Assembly: GCA_017548125.1 (NCBI GenBank)
Contig: JAFYNK010000038.1
Coordinates: 1 to 50,348 of the forward strand
DNA: 50,348 nucleotides
Source of the DNA: Bacteroidales bacterium
Lineage (GTDB): Bacteria; Bacteroidota; Bacteroidia; Bacteroidales; F082
Reading direction: 5' to 3'
Shown: positions 29,783-37,043 of the stretch, one piece after another
Layout: each line of letters begins with the position of its first letter
How positions within the stretch are numbered: position 1 is the stretch's first letter
Position numbers and translations under genes: made by a program
The notes under the pieces: generated by a model
Database searches by the model: none
Seen by the model: the letters and a program-made list of their open reading frames with translations, nothing else
Told to the model about the DNA's origin: nothing

Positions 29783-29853
29783 GGAAAAAGGCTAAAGGCT
29801 AAAGTTTTTTTTACATCACAACTTTCGTCATTAGCCATTAGACATTTGTCAAT

Positions 29854-29883
29854 AAAAAAAGAGGAACCATTTCTAGTTCCTCT
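29854..29883 (-). terminator. Terminator of rplY
   Basis: An 8-bp perfect stem AGAGGAAC / GTTCCTCT with an 8-base loop. On the minus strand the hairpin is followed by a T-run (plus-strand A tract 29853-29859). Confidence 0.85.
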
Positions 29884-29913
29884 CCTATTTTGAGTAGTAT
29901 TTTTAACAAAGAA

Positions 29914-30483
29914 TTATTCTTCTGTTTCTTCAGTGATAGCTGATTTCTTAGCTTTAACATCACAAATAATGTTGTTAGCAGCTACTAATGGAGTAACGTT
30001 TTCGATAGCGATGTCTTTTACTCTGATAGCTTGGTTAACATTTAATTCTGAGATGTTTATCATAACGATAGCTGGAAGGTCTTTGATTAAACCTTTAACT
30101 TTAAGGCGAGGGATTCTCACTTTAAGTTTACCACCACGCATAACGCCTGGAGATGTACCTTCTGTACGAACTGGAAGAGTTACTGTGATAGGTTTGTCTT
30201 CTGTTACTTGTAAGAAGTCAGCGTGGAGAACTTCGTCTGTAAGTGGGTGATATTGGATATCTTGGAGGATTGTACGGTAAACTTTACCATCGATTGTGAA
30301 GTCAACGATGTAAGTTTCTGGAGTGAAGAGGATAGTTTTGAAGCTTTTTGCTTCTGTGCAGAAACGTACTTCTTCGCCTTGACCGTAAATAACGCATGGA
30401 ACTAAGCCATTAGCGCGTAATTGTTTAGCATCTTTTTTCCCTACGTTCTCACGAAGAGAACCGCTCAATGATACTGAATTCAT
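29914..30483 (-). CDS. rplY: 50S ribosomal protein L25, long (CTC) form
   Basis: 189 residues. The N-terminal 5S-rRNA-binding L25 domain spans about 1-92 (GSLRENVGKKDAKQLRANG, VPCVIYGQGEEVRF). The C-terminal TL5/CTC beta domain spans about 93-180 (LPVRTEGTSPGVMRGGKL, LIKDLPAIVMINISELNVNQA). The acidic end (AITEETEE) is typical of the family. It lies between prs and pth, a frequent order in Bacteroidetes. Its own promoter was not found. Confidence 0.95.
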   Translation of the reverse strand: MNSVSLSGSLRENVGKKDAKQLRANGLVPCVIYGQGEEVRFCTEAKSFKTILFTPETYIVDFTIDGKVYRTILQDIQYHPLTDEVLHADFLQVTEDKPITVTLPVRTEGTSPGVMRGGKLKVRIPRLKVKGLIKDLPAIVMINISELNVNQAIRVKDIAIENVTPLVAANNIICDVKAKKSAITEETEE

Positions 30484-30521
30484 AATTTAATTTTTAATTT
30501 GTTTGTTAATAATTTATAATG

Positions 30522-30547
30522 TGTAGGGACGCGGCAAGCCACGTCCG
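30522..30547. repeat. GTAGGGACG palindrome (REP-like)
   Basis: GTAGGGACGCGGC, AA, GCCACGTCCGTAC: an imperfect palindrome with two mismatches, between prs and rplY. It could form a transcribed hairpin and may be one of a dispersed family. Confidence 0.7.
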
Positions 30548-30555
30548 TACGTGAT

Positions 30556-31491
30556 TTATTTCTTGAATAAGTCGCTTAATGATTCGTAGTTTTCAACGCG
30601 TTTGATAACTTCTGCGAAGAGAGGAGCTGTTGAAAGGACGTGAATCTTGCTGCTTGGGTTTGTCAATGGAATAGTGTCTGTTACGATAACTTCGTCGAAT
30701 ACTGAGTTTTCGATTCTTTCCATAGCGCTACCTGAGAAGATTGGGTGAGTTGCGACAGCGCGGACGCTGCGAGCACCGCTATCTTTAATTAATTGACCAG
30801 CTTTTGTGATTGTGCCAGCTGTGTCGATCATATCGTCGATGAGGATAACATCTTTATCTTTAACGTCGCCGATGAGCAACATTTGTTCGATAGCATTTGG
30901 TTTTGAACGTTGTTTGTGACAGATTGAAAATACTGTGTTCAACATCTTAGCATAAGAAGCAGCGCGACGAGTACCGCCAGCGTCTGGAGATGCTACCATT
31001 AAATTAGGTAAGTTAAGGCTTTCGATATAAGGAACGAAAATCTTTGAAGCGAAGATATTGTCAACAGGAACGTTGAAGAAACCTTGGATTTGGTCAGCGT
31101 GGATGTCCATAGTGATGATACGTGTGACACCAGCTGTTGTCAATAAGTCAGCCATCAATTTAGCTGCGATACTGATACGTGGGCGGTCTTTTCTATCTTG
31201 ACGTGCGAAGCCGAAATAAGGGATAACGGCGATGATTCTACGTGCTGAAGCGCGTTTTGCAGCATCAACCATCAACAATAATTCCATCATGTTTTCTGTT
31301 GGTGGGAATGTTGATTGAATCAAAAAGACATCTCTTCCACGGATGTTTTCATCGAAACTTGGTTGGAATTCACCATCGGAGAAAACCAAAACGCTTGATT
31401 CTCCAAGAGGTTTGCCATAATGCTTAGCGATTTCATCTGCTAAATAGCGAGTGGCTCTACCTGAAAAAATCGATACTAAAGGCTCTTGCAT
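30556..31491 (-). CDS. prs: Ribose-phosphate pyrophosphokinase
   Basis: 311 residues from ATG 31491. It makes PRPP from ribose 5-phosphate and ATP for nucleotide, His and Trp synthesis. The start MQEPLVSIFSGRATRYLADE fits the family. An upstream in-frame extension to 31557 is rejected because the -7 element (31525-31532) lies inside it. Other motifs: GEFQPSFDENIRGRDVFLIQ, PYFGFARQDRKDRPR, TMDIHADQIQGFF and the PRPP loop VILIDDMIDTAGTI. Its promoter is divergent from that of tRNA-Leu. Confidence 0.96.
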   Translation of the reverse strand: MQEPLVSIFSGRATRYLADEIAKHYGKPLGESSVLVFSDGEFQPSFDENIRGRDVFLIQSTFPPTENMMELLLMVDAAKRASARRIIAVIPYFGFARQDRKDRPRISIAAKLMADLLTTAGVTRIITMDIHADQIQGFFNVPVDNIFASKIFVPYIESLNLPNLMVASPDAGGTRRAASYAKMLNTVFSICHKQRSKPNAIEQMLLIGDVKDKDVILIDDMIDTAGTITKAGQLIKDSGARSVRAVATHPIFSGSAMERIENSVFDEVIVTDTIPLTNPSSKIHVLSTAPLFAEVIKRVENYESLSDLFKK

Positions 31492-31524
31492 GACGTTAAT
31501 TTTTATGTGTTCAAAAATTTTTTG

Positions 31525-31558
31525 CAAAAATAATAAAATTTTTCTTTGCCGTAACAAA
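31525..31558 (-). promoter_or_regulatory. Promoter of prs
   Basis: On the minus strand TTTG (31555-31558), a 22-base spacer and TATTTTTG (31525-31532). The leader is about 30 nt. It overlaps the divergent tRNA promoter. Confidence 0.55.
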
Positions 31559-31574
31559 AAAATTATTACTTTTG
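31545..31574 (+). promoter_or_regulatory. Promoter of tRNA-Leu
   Basis: TTTG (31545-31548), an 18-base spacer and TACTTTTG (31567-31574), with the tRNA starting 29 bases after the -7 element. Confidence 0.65.
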
Positions 31575-31602
31575 CACTCGCAAATCGATCATTGAAATGA
31601 AT

Positions 31603-31686
31603 GCCTAGGTGGCGGAATTGGTAGACGCGTCGGTCTCAAAAACCGATGAGGTAACACTCGTGCCGGTTCGATCCCGGCCCTGGGTA
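31603..31686 (+). tRNA. tRNA-Leu (anticodon CAA)
   Basis: An 84-base class II tRNA. Acceptor arms GCCTAGG / CCTGGGT (two G-U pairs) with discriminator A. Anticodon stem TCGGT / ACCGA encloses loop CTCAAAA with anticodon CAA at 31637-31639, reading UUG. The long variable arm GAGGTAACACTC and T arm GCCGG-TTCGATC-CCGGC are complete. The 3' CCA is not encoded. Confidence 0.95.
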
Positions 31687-31690
31687 CGAA

Positions 31691-31724
31691 GAGAGCTTCA
31701 GAATTTTCTGAGGCTCTTTTTTTG
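31691..31724 (+). terminator. Terminator of tRNA-Leu
   Basis: An 11-bp stem AGAGCTTCAGA / TCTGAGGCTCT (one G-U pair) with a 4-base loop, followed by seven T. Confidence 0.9.
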
Positions 31725-31730
31725 TTTTGG

Positions 31731-31825
31731 CCAATGGCTAAGGGCTAAGGGCTAAAGACTAATGGCTAAAGACCAAAGGCTAAGGGGAAAAACACTCAAT
31801 TTCTCAATTCCTAACCAAATTCATT
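31731..31825. repeat. GGCTAA-type word repeat
   Basis: Tandem variants of AATGGCTAA, GGGCTAA, GGCTAAAGAC (31733-31786), then TCTCAATTCCTAACC. Related reverse-complement words (TTAGCCATTAG) occur at 29831-29841 and 40608-40620. No coding potential. Confidence 0.65.
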
Positions 31826-31830
31826 TGTTT

Positions 31831-31904
31831 TATTCCTAAAATTGTAAAAATAGGAATAATATATGTAGTTTTGTTGCATTAAAATACAAAAATAGGAATA
31901 ATAT
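31831..31904 (+). promoter_or_regulatory. Promoter with candidate operator (TAGGAATA repeats) of the Fic gene
   Basis: TTG at 31842-31844, a 21-base spacer and TAGTTTTG at 31866-31873. An inverted pair TATTCCTA (31831-31838) / TAGGAATA (31851-31858) flanks and overlaps the -33 element. A third TAGGAATA (31893-31900) lies in the leader and supplies the AGGA before the ATG. The 17-bp word AAAAATAGGAATAATAT is perfect in both direct copies (31846-31862 and 31888-31904). The arrangement suggests repression by a dimer binding at the promoter, possibly the Fic protein's own N-terminal HTH-like domain. Confidence 0.6.
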
Positions 31905-32823
31905 GAATTATATTAAAGTTTCAGAAGCAGCTGCTAAATGGGGAATTTCTGCAAGACGAGTAAGACTATTGTGTGAACAAGGTCGCATTGCCGGCGTAGA
32001 GAGAAAAGGTAATCTGTATATGATTCCAGAAGATGCAGAACAACCTATAGATGCAAGGACTTACACAAAAACAAGTCTCAAGAAATCATACACACCTATT
32101 CTAGAACAGATCAATTCGCTTAAAAAATCTTTGGATTCATACCGCCCATTAACTCCAGCAGAAGTTGATGCAATCAAAGAGGTTTTCCTTGTCGAACACA
32201 CCTATAATAGTAATGCCATTGAAGGTAATACTCTCACTTTACAAGAAACTGCACTCGTTCTTCAAGGTGTCACAATAGACAAAAAACCACTAAAAGACCA
32301 TTTAGAGGCAGTAGGTTACAAAGAAGCATTCCAATATGTTGAGGAACTTGCAAAACAAGATAAAGATTTATCCGAGTTTGACATAAAAAGCATCCACAAC
32401 TTGGTATTGGCGGACCGTCCCGAAGACAGAGGCACCTTCAGACGTGTCAACGTACGCATCGCTGGCGCATTAACAACACCTGTTCAACCTTATTTAATAG
32501 AGCCCAAAATAGAAGAATTGCTAAATAATTATAATGTATGGTCTAAAAGCATGCACATCGTTGAACGTGTCGCGAATTTCCATTTACAGTTTGAAAGCAT
32601 ACATCCATTTATTGACGGCAATGGCCGTACAGGCAGATTGATAATGAATCTTCAGCTTATAAAAGAAGGCTTACCAGCTATCAACATCAAATTTGCTGAC
32701 AGAAGAAAATATTACGATGCTTTTGACGAATATTCTAGAACCGGTTCATCTGAAGCAATGACAAAATTAGTAGGAGAAGCCGTTATTTCAAGATTAAGAG
32801 AAATGATTGATATGATAAAATAA
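31903..32823 (+). CDS. Fic family AMP-transferase, class II, with N-terminal HTH-like domain
   Basis: 306 residues. The N-terminus (about 1-45) resembles a MerR/excisionase-type winged helix: VSEAAAKWGISARRVRLLCEQ. The inhibitory helix motif S103-x3-E107-G108 (SNAIEGN) lies before the catalytic core, defining class II Fic. The FIC motif is complete: H234-PFIDGNGRTGR. The enzyme transfers AMP (or another nucleotide moiety) to a target hydroxyl and is auto-inhibited by Glu107. The N-terminal domain and the operator-like repeats suggest transcriptional self-control. It stands at the left end of an accessory block just after a tRNA gene. The target is unknown. Confidence 0.9.
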   Translation: MNYIKVSEAAAKWGISARRVRLLCEQGRIAGVERKGNLYMIPEDAEQPIDARTYTKTSLKKSYTPILEQINSLKKSLDSYRPLTPAEVDAIKEVFLVEHTYNSNAIEGNTLTLQETALVLQGVTIDKKPLKDHLEAVGYKEAFQYVEELAKQDKDLSEFDIKSIHNLVLADRPEDRGTFRRVNVRIAGALTTPVQPYLIEPKIEELLNNYNVWSKSMHIVERVANFHLQFESIHPFIDGNGRTGRLIMNLQLIKEGLPAINIKFADRRKYYDAFDEYSRTGSSEAMTKLVGEAVISRLREMIDMIK

Positions 32824-32859
32824 CATATTGCCTAACACATATTTAAGAAAGCATTTATC

Positions 32860-32900
32860 AATATCCGTTGTGGTTTTTATATCACAGCGGATATTTTTTT
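32860..32900 (+). terminator. Terminator of the Fic gene
   Basis: A 13-bp stem AATATCCGTTGTG / CACAGCGGATATT (one G-U pair), 10-base loop, then a T-run. It isolates the Fic gene from the unit that follows. Confidence 0.9.
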
Positions 32901-32932
32901 TGAATTTAGCGAAACAATGTCCCAATAGAGTG

Positions 32933-32961
32933 TTGTTCGTTTGATTTTTTGTGTAACTTTG
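32933..32961 (+). promoter_or_regulatory. Promoter of the structured RNA / SPFH operon
   Basis: TTG (32933-32935), an 18-base spacer and TAACTTTG (32954-32961). Transcription would begin near 32966, at the first hairpin. Confidence 0.7.
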
Positions 32962-32964
32962 CGG

Positions 32965-33240
32965 TGCTATTGGATAAATAGCAGACATATTGAAAGTGTT
33001 TTCGCAGTCCTTGTTAGAAAATGTGGAAGTTTTCAAAGCTGAAGGATGTACGAACAGCACTCACTCCTTGTATAGCTATGTGGCTATGCACTCTCTGTGC
33101 ATATACCCCATACTGTCCAAGTGTGGGGCATTGTATCGTTTATTTCAGCTTAGGTCTTTCCACAACCTTCTAACGGATAAACAGAGAGCAACTCCACACT
33201 TTCTTTTTTTATATAAACATTATAATCCTTTGGAGTTGGG
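32965..33240 (+). ncRNA. Candidate structured leader RNA or ncRNA upstream of the SPFH operon
   Basis: About 280 nt between a promoter and the ATG at 33258. Visible helices: TGCTATT/AATAGCA (32965-32983); long-range GTTAGAA (33013-33019)/TTCTAAC (33168-33174) with GTGGAA (33023-33028)/TTCCAC (33158-33163). Nested inside is AAGCTGAA (33036-33043)/TTCAGCTT (33144-33151). Local hairpins are TATGCAC/GTGCATA (33085-33103) and CCCCATAC/GTGTGGGG (33106-33128), then CAACTCCA (33189-33196)/TGGAGTTG (33231-33238). An alternative pairing AAGTGTGG (33119-33126)/CCACACTT (33194-33201) would break two of these. A TTG-initiated 86-codon frame spans the same interval but lacks a ribosome site. I do not recognise a known RNA class. 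Confidence 0.6.
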
Positions 33241-33257
33241 GTGTTTGTAAAAATGAT

Positions 33258-34352
33258 ATGAACATAGCCGATGTTGTCAAATGGGAGGTAAACACAAGAG
33301 AATTAGTTCATAAGTTCGAATCGGATTCGTTGCGTCTCGGTTCGCAACTTGTCGTTTATCCAAGTCAAACTGCCTTATTCGTCAAAGGCGGTGTTATCGC
33401 TGATGAATTCCAAAGCGGTACATATACAATAAAATCCGAAAACATTCCAATTCTCGGAAAACTGATAAACATACCTTTCAATAACGAAAGTCCTTTCAAA
33501 GCTGAAGTTTGGTTCGTCAATCAGGTTTCTATACTTGATTGCAAATGGGGCACTGCTAACAATATTCAAATTGAAGACCCAAAATATAAAATCATTGTAC
33601 CTGTAAGAGCCTACGGACAATATGGTTTCAGCATTACATCACCTCGCACATTCTTGGAATCATTTGTTGGAAATATGTCATCGTTCTCAACTGAAAAAAT
33701 GATTGAATATTTCAAGGGAATCATAATATCCAAACTTACAAGTATCATTTCCGAAAAACTTCTTCAAGACGATGTCTCTGTCGTTAATATAAGCAGTTAT
33801 GTTGATGAACTATCACAATACAGCGAAATGACTCTTAACAAGTTTTTCCTTAGATATGGCATTACATTAAGCAATTTCACTATAATGTCTATATCCGTCA
33901 AAGATAACGATGAGAGTTTTAGAAAACTTAAAGAAGCGAAAGATTTAGCCGCTAAGATTTCCGTTGTAGGAACTCAAAACTACAAAATGGAAAGAAGTTT
34001 CGATGTTCTTGACAAAGCCGCTTCTAATGGAGGTGGCATAATGGGTTCATCACTTGAACTTGGTGCAGGTTTGGCAGTTGGAACACAAGTCGGACACATG
34101 GCTTCAGAACACCTTAATATAAATCCTCAGGCAGCTCCACCGATTCCTGTTACATTATACTATTTGGCAATAAACGGAACGCAACAAGGTCCTTACAATT
34201 TCGAGCAGATAAAGTCAATGATTACTTCTAATTCTGTTACACCGAATGTTCTTGCATGGAAAGAGGGAATGGCAGCTTGGGCTTCATTATCTTCACTTTC
34301 TGAATTTCAAGCATTCTTTAGACAAGTACCGCCACCGATACCAATGATTTAA
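33258..34352 (+). CDS. SPFH/Band-7 protein with C-terminal GYF_2 domain
   Basis: 364 residues, no signal peptide. About 20-225 is an SPFH-like domain of the 'virion core protein'/YdjI type: LRLGSQLVVYPSQTALFVKGG, FQSGTYTIKSENIPILG, and later ISSYVDELSQYSEMTLNKFF. A Gly-rich stretch (ASNGGGIMGSSLELGAGLAVG) leads to a GYF_2 domain at about 300-352 (YYLAINGTQQGPYNFEQI, VLAWKEGMAAWASL), a fold used for peptide binding. SPFH proteins form membrane-associated rings or scaffolds. It is the first gene of an AT-rich seven-gene run and lies 18 bp after the structured RNA. Confidence 0.85.
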   Translation: MNIADVVKWEVNTRELVHKFESDSLRLGSQLVVYPSQTALFVKGGVIADEFQSGTYTIKSENIPILGKLINIPFNNESPFKAEVWFVNQVSILDCKWGTANNIQIEDPKYKIIVPVRAYGQYGFSITSPRTFLESFVGNMSSFSTEKMIEYFKGIIISKLTSIISEKLLQDDVSVVNISSYVDELSQYSEMTLNKFFLRYGITLSNFTIMSISVKDNDESFRKLKEAKDLAAKISVVGTQNYKMERSFDVLDKAASNGGGIMGSSLELGAGLAVGTQVGHMASEHLNINPQAAPPIPVTLYYLAINGTQQGPYNFEQIKSMITSNSVTPNVLAWKEGMAAWASLSSLSEFQAFFRQVPPPIPMI

Positions 34353-34363
34353 TTTGAAATATT

Positions 34364-34708
34364 ATGAAACAGTTCATTATCACATTAGGAGCGATATTTC
34401 TATTAGTCAATATCGCATTTGGACTTGCATTGAAGTCATTTGAGACATTCAATCTCGTTTTCAGCAGTGGAGTTATTGTTGCTACCACAATCATTCTCTT
34501 CTTGGTTGATTACATCAAGATGAAAGACGCTTTCAAAGTGTCACTATTCTTAATCAATGGCATTTGCGGATTGATAGAATACATCATAGCATTGATTGCC
34601 GAAAGAGATATGCCGAACAATTGGTATTATGTCATACTGATTGTCATTCTCGCTTTTCAGTTAATTCTGATTACGACAACAAACATCACATCAAAGAAAA
34701 TTTCTTAA
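34364..34708 (+). CDS. Hypothetical four-TM membrane protein
   Basis: 114 residues, almost all membrane: four hydrophobic segments (about 5-24, 31-48, 57-77, 87-105), with a short charged end. No family recognised. It follows the SPFH gene after 11 bp and is probably its membrane partner by position. Confidence 0.7.
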   Translation: MKQFIITLGAIFLLVNIAFGLALKSFETFNLVFSSGVIVATTIILFLVDYIKMKDAFKVSLFLINGICGLIEYIIALIAERDMPNNWYYVILIVILAFQLILITTTNITSKKIS

Positions 34709-34729
34709 AAATATTAAAAACTATTTAAT

Positions 34730-34939
34730 ATGAATGCTATTACAAGAGAAAAATTACTCAAAGCAGGGTTCACTGAGAGTATTATGAATGGATTTAAAAT
34801 ATACACTCGTGATGGATTTTCGCTTCTTCACAATGATATAGCATGGTGTCCTTGCAATACAGACTTTGGTGAAGTCACAATACAAAAACTGTATTTGAAT
34901 ACAATGGAGCAAATAGAACATCTTATTCTTCAAAGTTAA
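34730..34939 (+). CDS. Hypothetical small protein (69 aa)
   Basis: 69 residues, soluble, no signal peptide. ITREKLLKAGFTE and WCPCNTDFGEVTIQKL are visible, including a CPC pair; the end (NTMEQIEHLILQS) is helical. Family unknown. The gene has tight spacing on both sides (21 and 12 bp), which supports its being real. Confidence 0.65.
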   Translation: MNAITREKLLKAGFTESIMNGFKIYTRDGFSLLHNDIAWCPCNTDFGEVTIQKLYLNTMEQIEHLILQS

Positions 34940-34951
34940 AAATATGTAATT

Positions 34952-36097
34952 ATGGCAACACAATTTACACCATGTCCTGCTTGTGGAGCAGTAGGCAAAG
35001 TTGGTAGCGCATGTCAATTTTGCGGAACAACAATCATATTAAGAGAAGGCACAACATCATCAACAGAGCGCATTCCACAAAAAAGAACCGTCACACCTCA
35101 ACAATATGCTGAGAAAATATCAATCTATCACAATATAAAACCATTAGGCGAAAAGCTATTATGGGTTTCTATAGGGAATCAATATGGAATTGTGAATATG
35201 AATGGAGATATTGTTTATCCTTTGGGAAACGATGAAATATGTATAGCATCTGAAGACACCATAAAATTGGGGCATAAATATGAGGAAACATTGATAAATG
35301 CTTATAAAAAATGGAATCCGTCATTAGGAATATGGGAGTACAAGGAAGCTATAACAAGTGAGAAGTTTGTAACGAAGCGATATTTCAATCCTGAAACTGG
35401 TGCGTTTGCAAATTTAGATGGATTTGTTAGCGATAAGGATAATCCTGGCAAATTACACCGTGTTGATGTAAATAAAGGGTGGAAACCAATAAACACGTAC
35501 ACGAATTTAGATGGCAAAGTACATTCGTATGATTATGCGGAAGAAATAGTAATAAAATGCGATGATTCATTCATTCAACAAAGGAGCATATTCCTCCTTC
35601 ACCAAGGCAACAAGTGTTCTCTTTGGATTCTTTATAACCAATATCTTGATGAAGAATATTTTGACAGTATTGAATTATCAGATGAACAATATGACGACAT
35701 AATGAGTCACGACACAAAATCTCCAATATGTGTATTAGAAGGAATTTACGAGAACTATAAACTTGAAAGGACTAATACCAGATTACAGATAGCATTACGA
35801 ACAGTTGAAGATATAGATGTTGTTCTAACTTTAGCAAAAAAAACCTATGACGAAGATGGAGACGCTGAGTGGATAGAGTACGACTTTAACCATATATACA
35901 AGCAGTGGTGTAAAGCAATAAAAAAACAAGTTCCACAAGACAATGCCCCAAACATTAATGTTAATGAGAAAGATTCTAAAGATAATATCACTGAAGACAC
36001 AGAAGAAAATAATGGTCTATGGGGATACTCCAAAAAAGAATGGATTATTACAATCACAGGTTTGATATTGTGGACGCTATACATAATATTTTTTTAA
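34952..36097 (+). CDS. Zinc-ribbon, tail-anchored protein of unknown function
   Basis: 381 residues. An N-terminal zinc ribbon has Cys8, Cys11, Cys21 and Cys24 (CPACG then CQFCGT). A WG-repeat-like strand pair follows (GNQYGIVNMNGDIVYP, about 72-87), then a long domain I cannot place. The C-terminus is an acidic linker (EKDSKDNITEDTEENNG) and a single terminal membrane helix (WIITITGLILWTLYIIFF) preceded by GLWGYSKKE. The same kind of tail ends the product of 36382-37001 (GGPWSDPKQ plus a helix), suggesting a shared membrane partner or a common origin. Confidence 0.72.
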   Translation: MATQFTPCPACGAVGKVGSACQFCGTTIILREGTTSSTERIPQKRTVTPQQYAEKISIYHNIKPLGEKLLWVSIGNQYGIVNMNGDIVYPLGNDEICIASEDTIKLGHKYEETLINAYKKWNPSLGIWEYKEAITSEKFVTKRYFNPETGAFANLDGFVSDKDNPGKLHRVDVNKGWKPINTYTNLDGKVHSYDYAEEIVIKCDDSFIQQRSIFLLHQGNKCSLWILYNQYLDEEYFDSIELSDEQYDDIMSHDTKSPICVLEGIYENYKLERTNTRLQIALRTVEDIDVVLTLAKKTYDEDGDAEWIEYDFNHIYKQWCKAIKKQVPQDNAPNINVNEKDSKDNITEDTEENNGLWGYSKKEWIITITGLILWTLYIIFF

Positions 36098-36142
36098 AAT
36101 CAAAGACATCAATATAAATCAATTAATTATAAAACATAAATT

Positions 36143-36385
36143 ATGAATATTATTATCAATAAAAGCATACAGCTATCCATAGAAAATAAAAAGGATTTTT
36201 CAATATTATTAAATGATATTTTAAACAATTTTGAAAATATAAAATCAATTTCATTCGACATAGAAACTTATGATATGGCTTTTAACAAAACATATTTGAA
36301 TTTAGAAAAACAAGAACGAATTGATGTAAATTCTCTCCAATACAAAAAACTTATGGATATACTTTCTAAAAACAATAAGATATGA
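36143..36385 (+). CDS. Hypothetical small protein, paralog of the one at 37044-37289
   Basis: 80 residues, acidic and Asn-rich, no signal peptide. It aligns over its whole length with the 81-residue product of 37044-37289: FSILLNDILNNF versus FVNFLNELLDNF, SFDIETYDMA versus SLQIETKDMA, and YKKLMDILSK versus YEKLMDALSK. Its stop overlaps the next start as ATGA. Function unknown. Confidence 0.7.
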   Translation: MNIIINKSIQLSIENKKDFSILLNDILNNFENIKSISFDIETYDMAFNKTYLNLEKQERIDVNSLQYKKLMDILSKNNKI

Positions 36386-37001
36386 ACAATACTAATTATT
36401 TTGCAAAAGTTGCTCAACAAAATAAGTTAAACGAGTTATCAGATATTCTTAAGGATATTGAAATTAACCAATCATTACTTGCTCAAATTAAAAATTATAT
36501 GCAAGAAGTTAAAGCAAATCCTGAATGTGGAAAGTATTGGTATGTAAAATTATATGATGTAGGAGAAATTGGATTTTACATCCAAAACAATACAATACAA
36601 TACAAGTAGAAGGATATATATTACCCAATGAACATGGTGTCAGTTTGGTAGCCTCGGGATATGATGATGATAAAAAATTTAAAAATTGTAAATTATTTGA
36701 TCTATTTGAAGAATGTCAAGAAGAAGAGTATATAAATTGCCATTATATAAACTTTTCTTTTGATGCAGAATCTTTATGCGTTGCCATTCAACATTTGGCA
36801 GAATGTTACGGATGTCCTTCTGATAAAATCAAATTAGAAGCCGAACCATTCGGTTCTCCAAATATAAAAGACATCATTTCAGATACAGGTACAGATACAG
36901 AAGGTCTTTCCTCAGATGGCGGTCCATGGAGTGATCCAAAACAATGGTTAATTGCAGGTATTCTTGGCATTATATGGATACTATATTGCATTTTATCTTA
37001 A
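36382..37001 (+). pseudogene. Tail-anchored protein gene split by a 5-bp repeat frameshift
   Basis: Two frames, 36382-36609 (75 codons, ending NNTIQYK) and 36645-37001 (118 codons from a weak TTG), are adjacent. They rejoin when exactly one ACAAT unit of the tract at 36587-36605 is removed (…NNTIQVEGYILPNEHG…), giving about 204 residues with a C-terminal membrane helix (PKQWLIAGILGIIWILYCIL). The start is coupled to the preceding gene by an ATGA overlap. This may be phase-variable, a true pseudogene or a sequencing error. No known family; an acidic and Gly/Ser linker precedes the tail, as in the product of 34952-36097. Confidence 0.75.
36587..36605 (+). repeat. (ACAAT)n pentanucleotide tract
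   Basis: Three full ACAAT units plus ACAA. Loss of one unit, or gain of two, restores the reading frame of the gene at 36382-37001. Confidence 0.85.
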
Positions 37002-37043
37002 TATCTTCAATATTTTTATTTATTAACCATTAAATTAAGTATT

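Noticed and set aside
31492-31557. 22-residue N-terminal extension of prs
   Set aside because: The -7 element lies in it and the family start is MQEPLVSIFSG.
32990-33250. An 86-codon TTG-initiated reading frame spanning the structured RNA
   Set aside because: No ribosome site, a TTG start, and the same DNA forms many helices. Kept as an alternative explanation to be tested, not listed as a gene.
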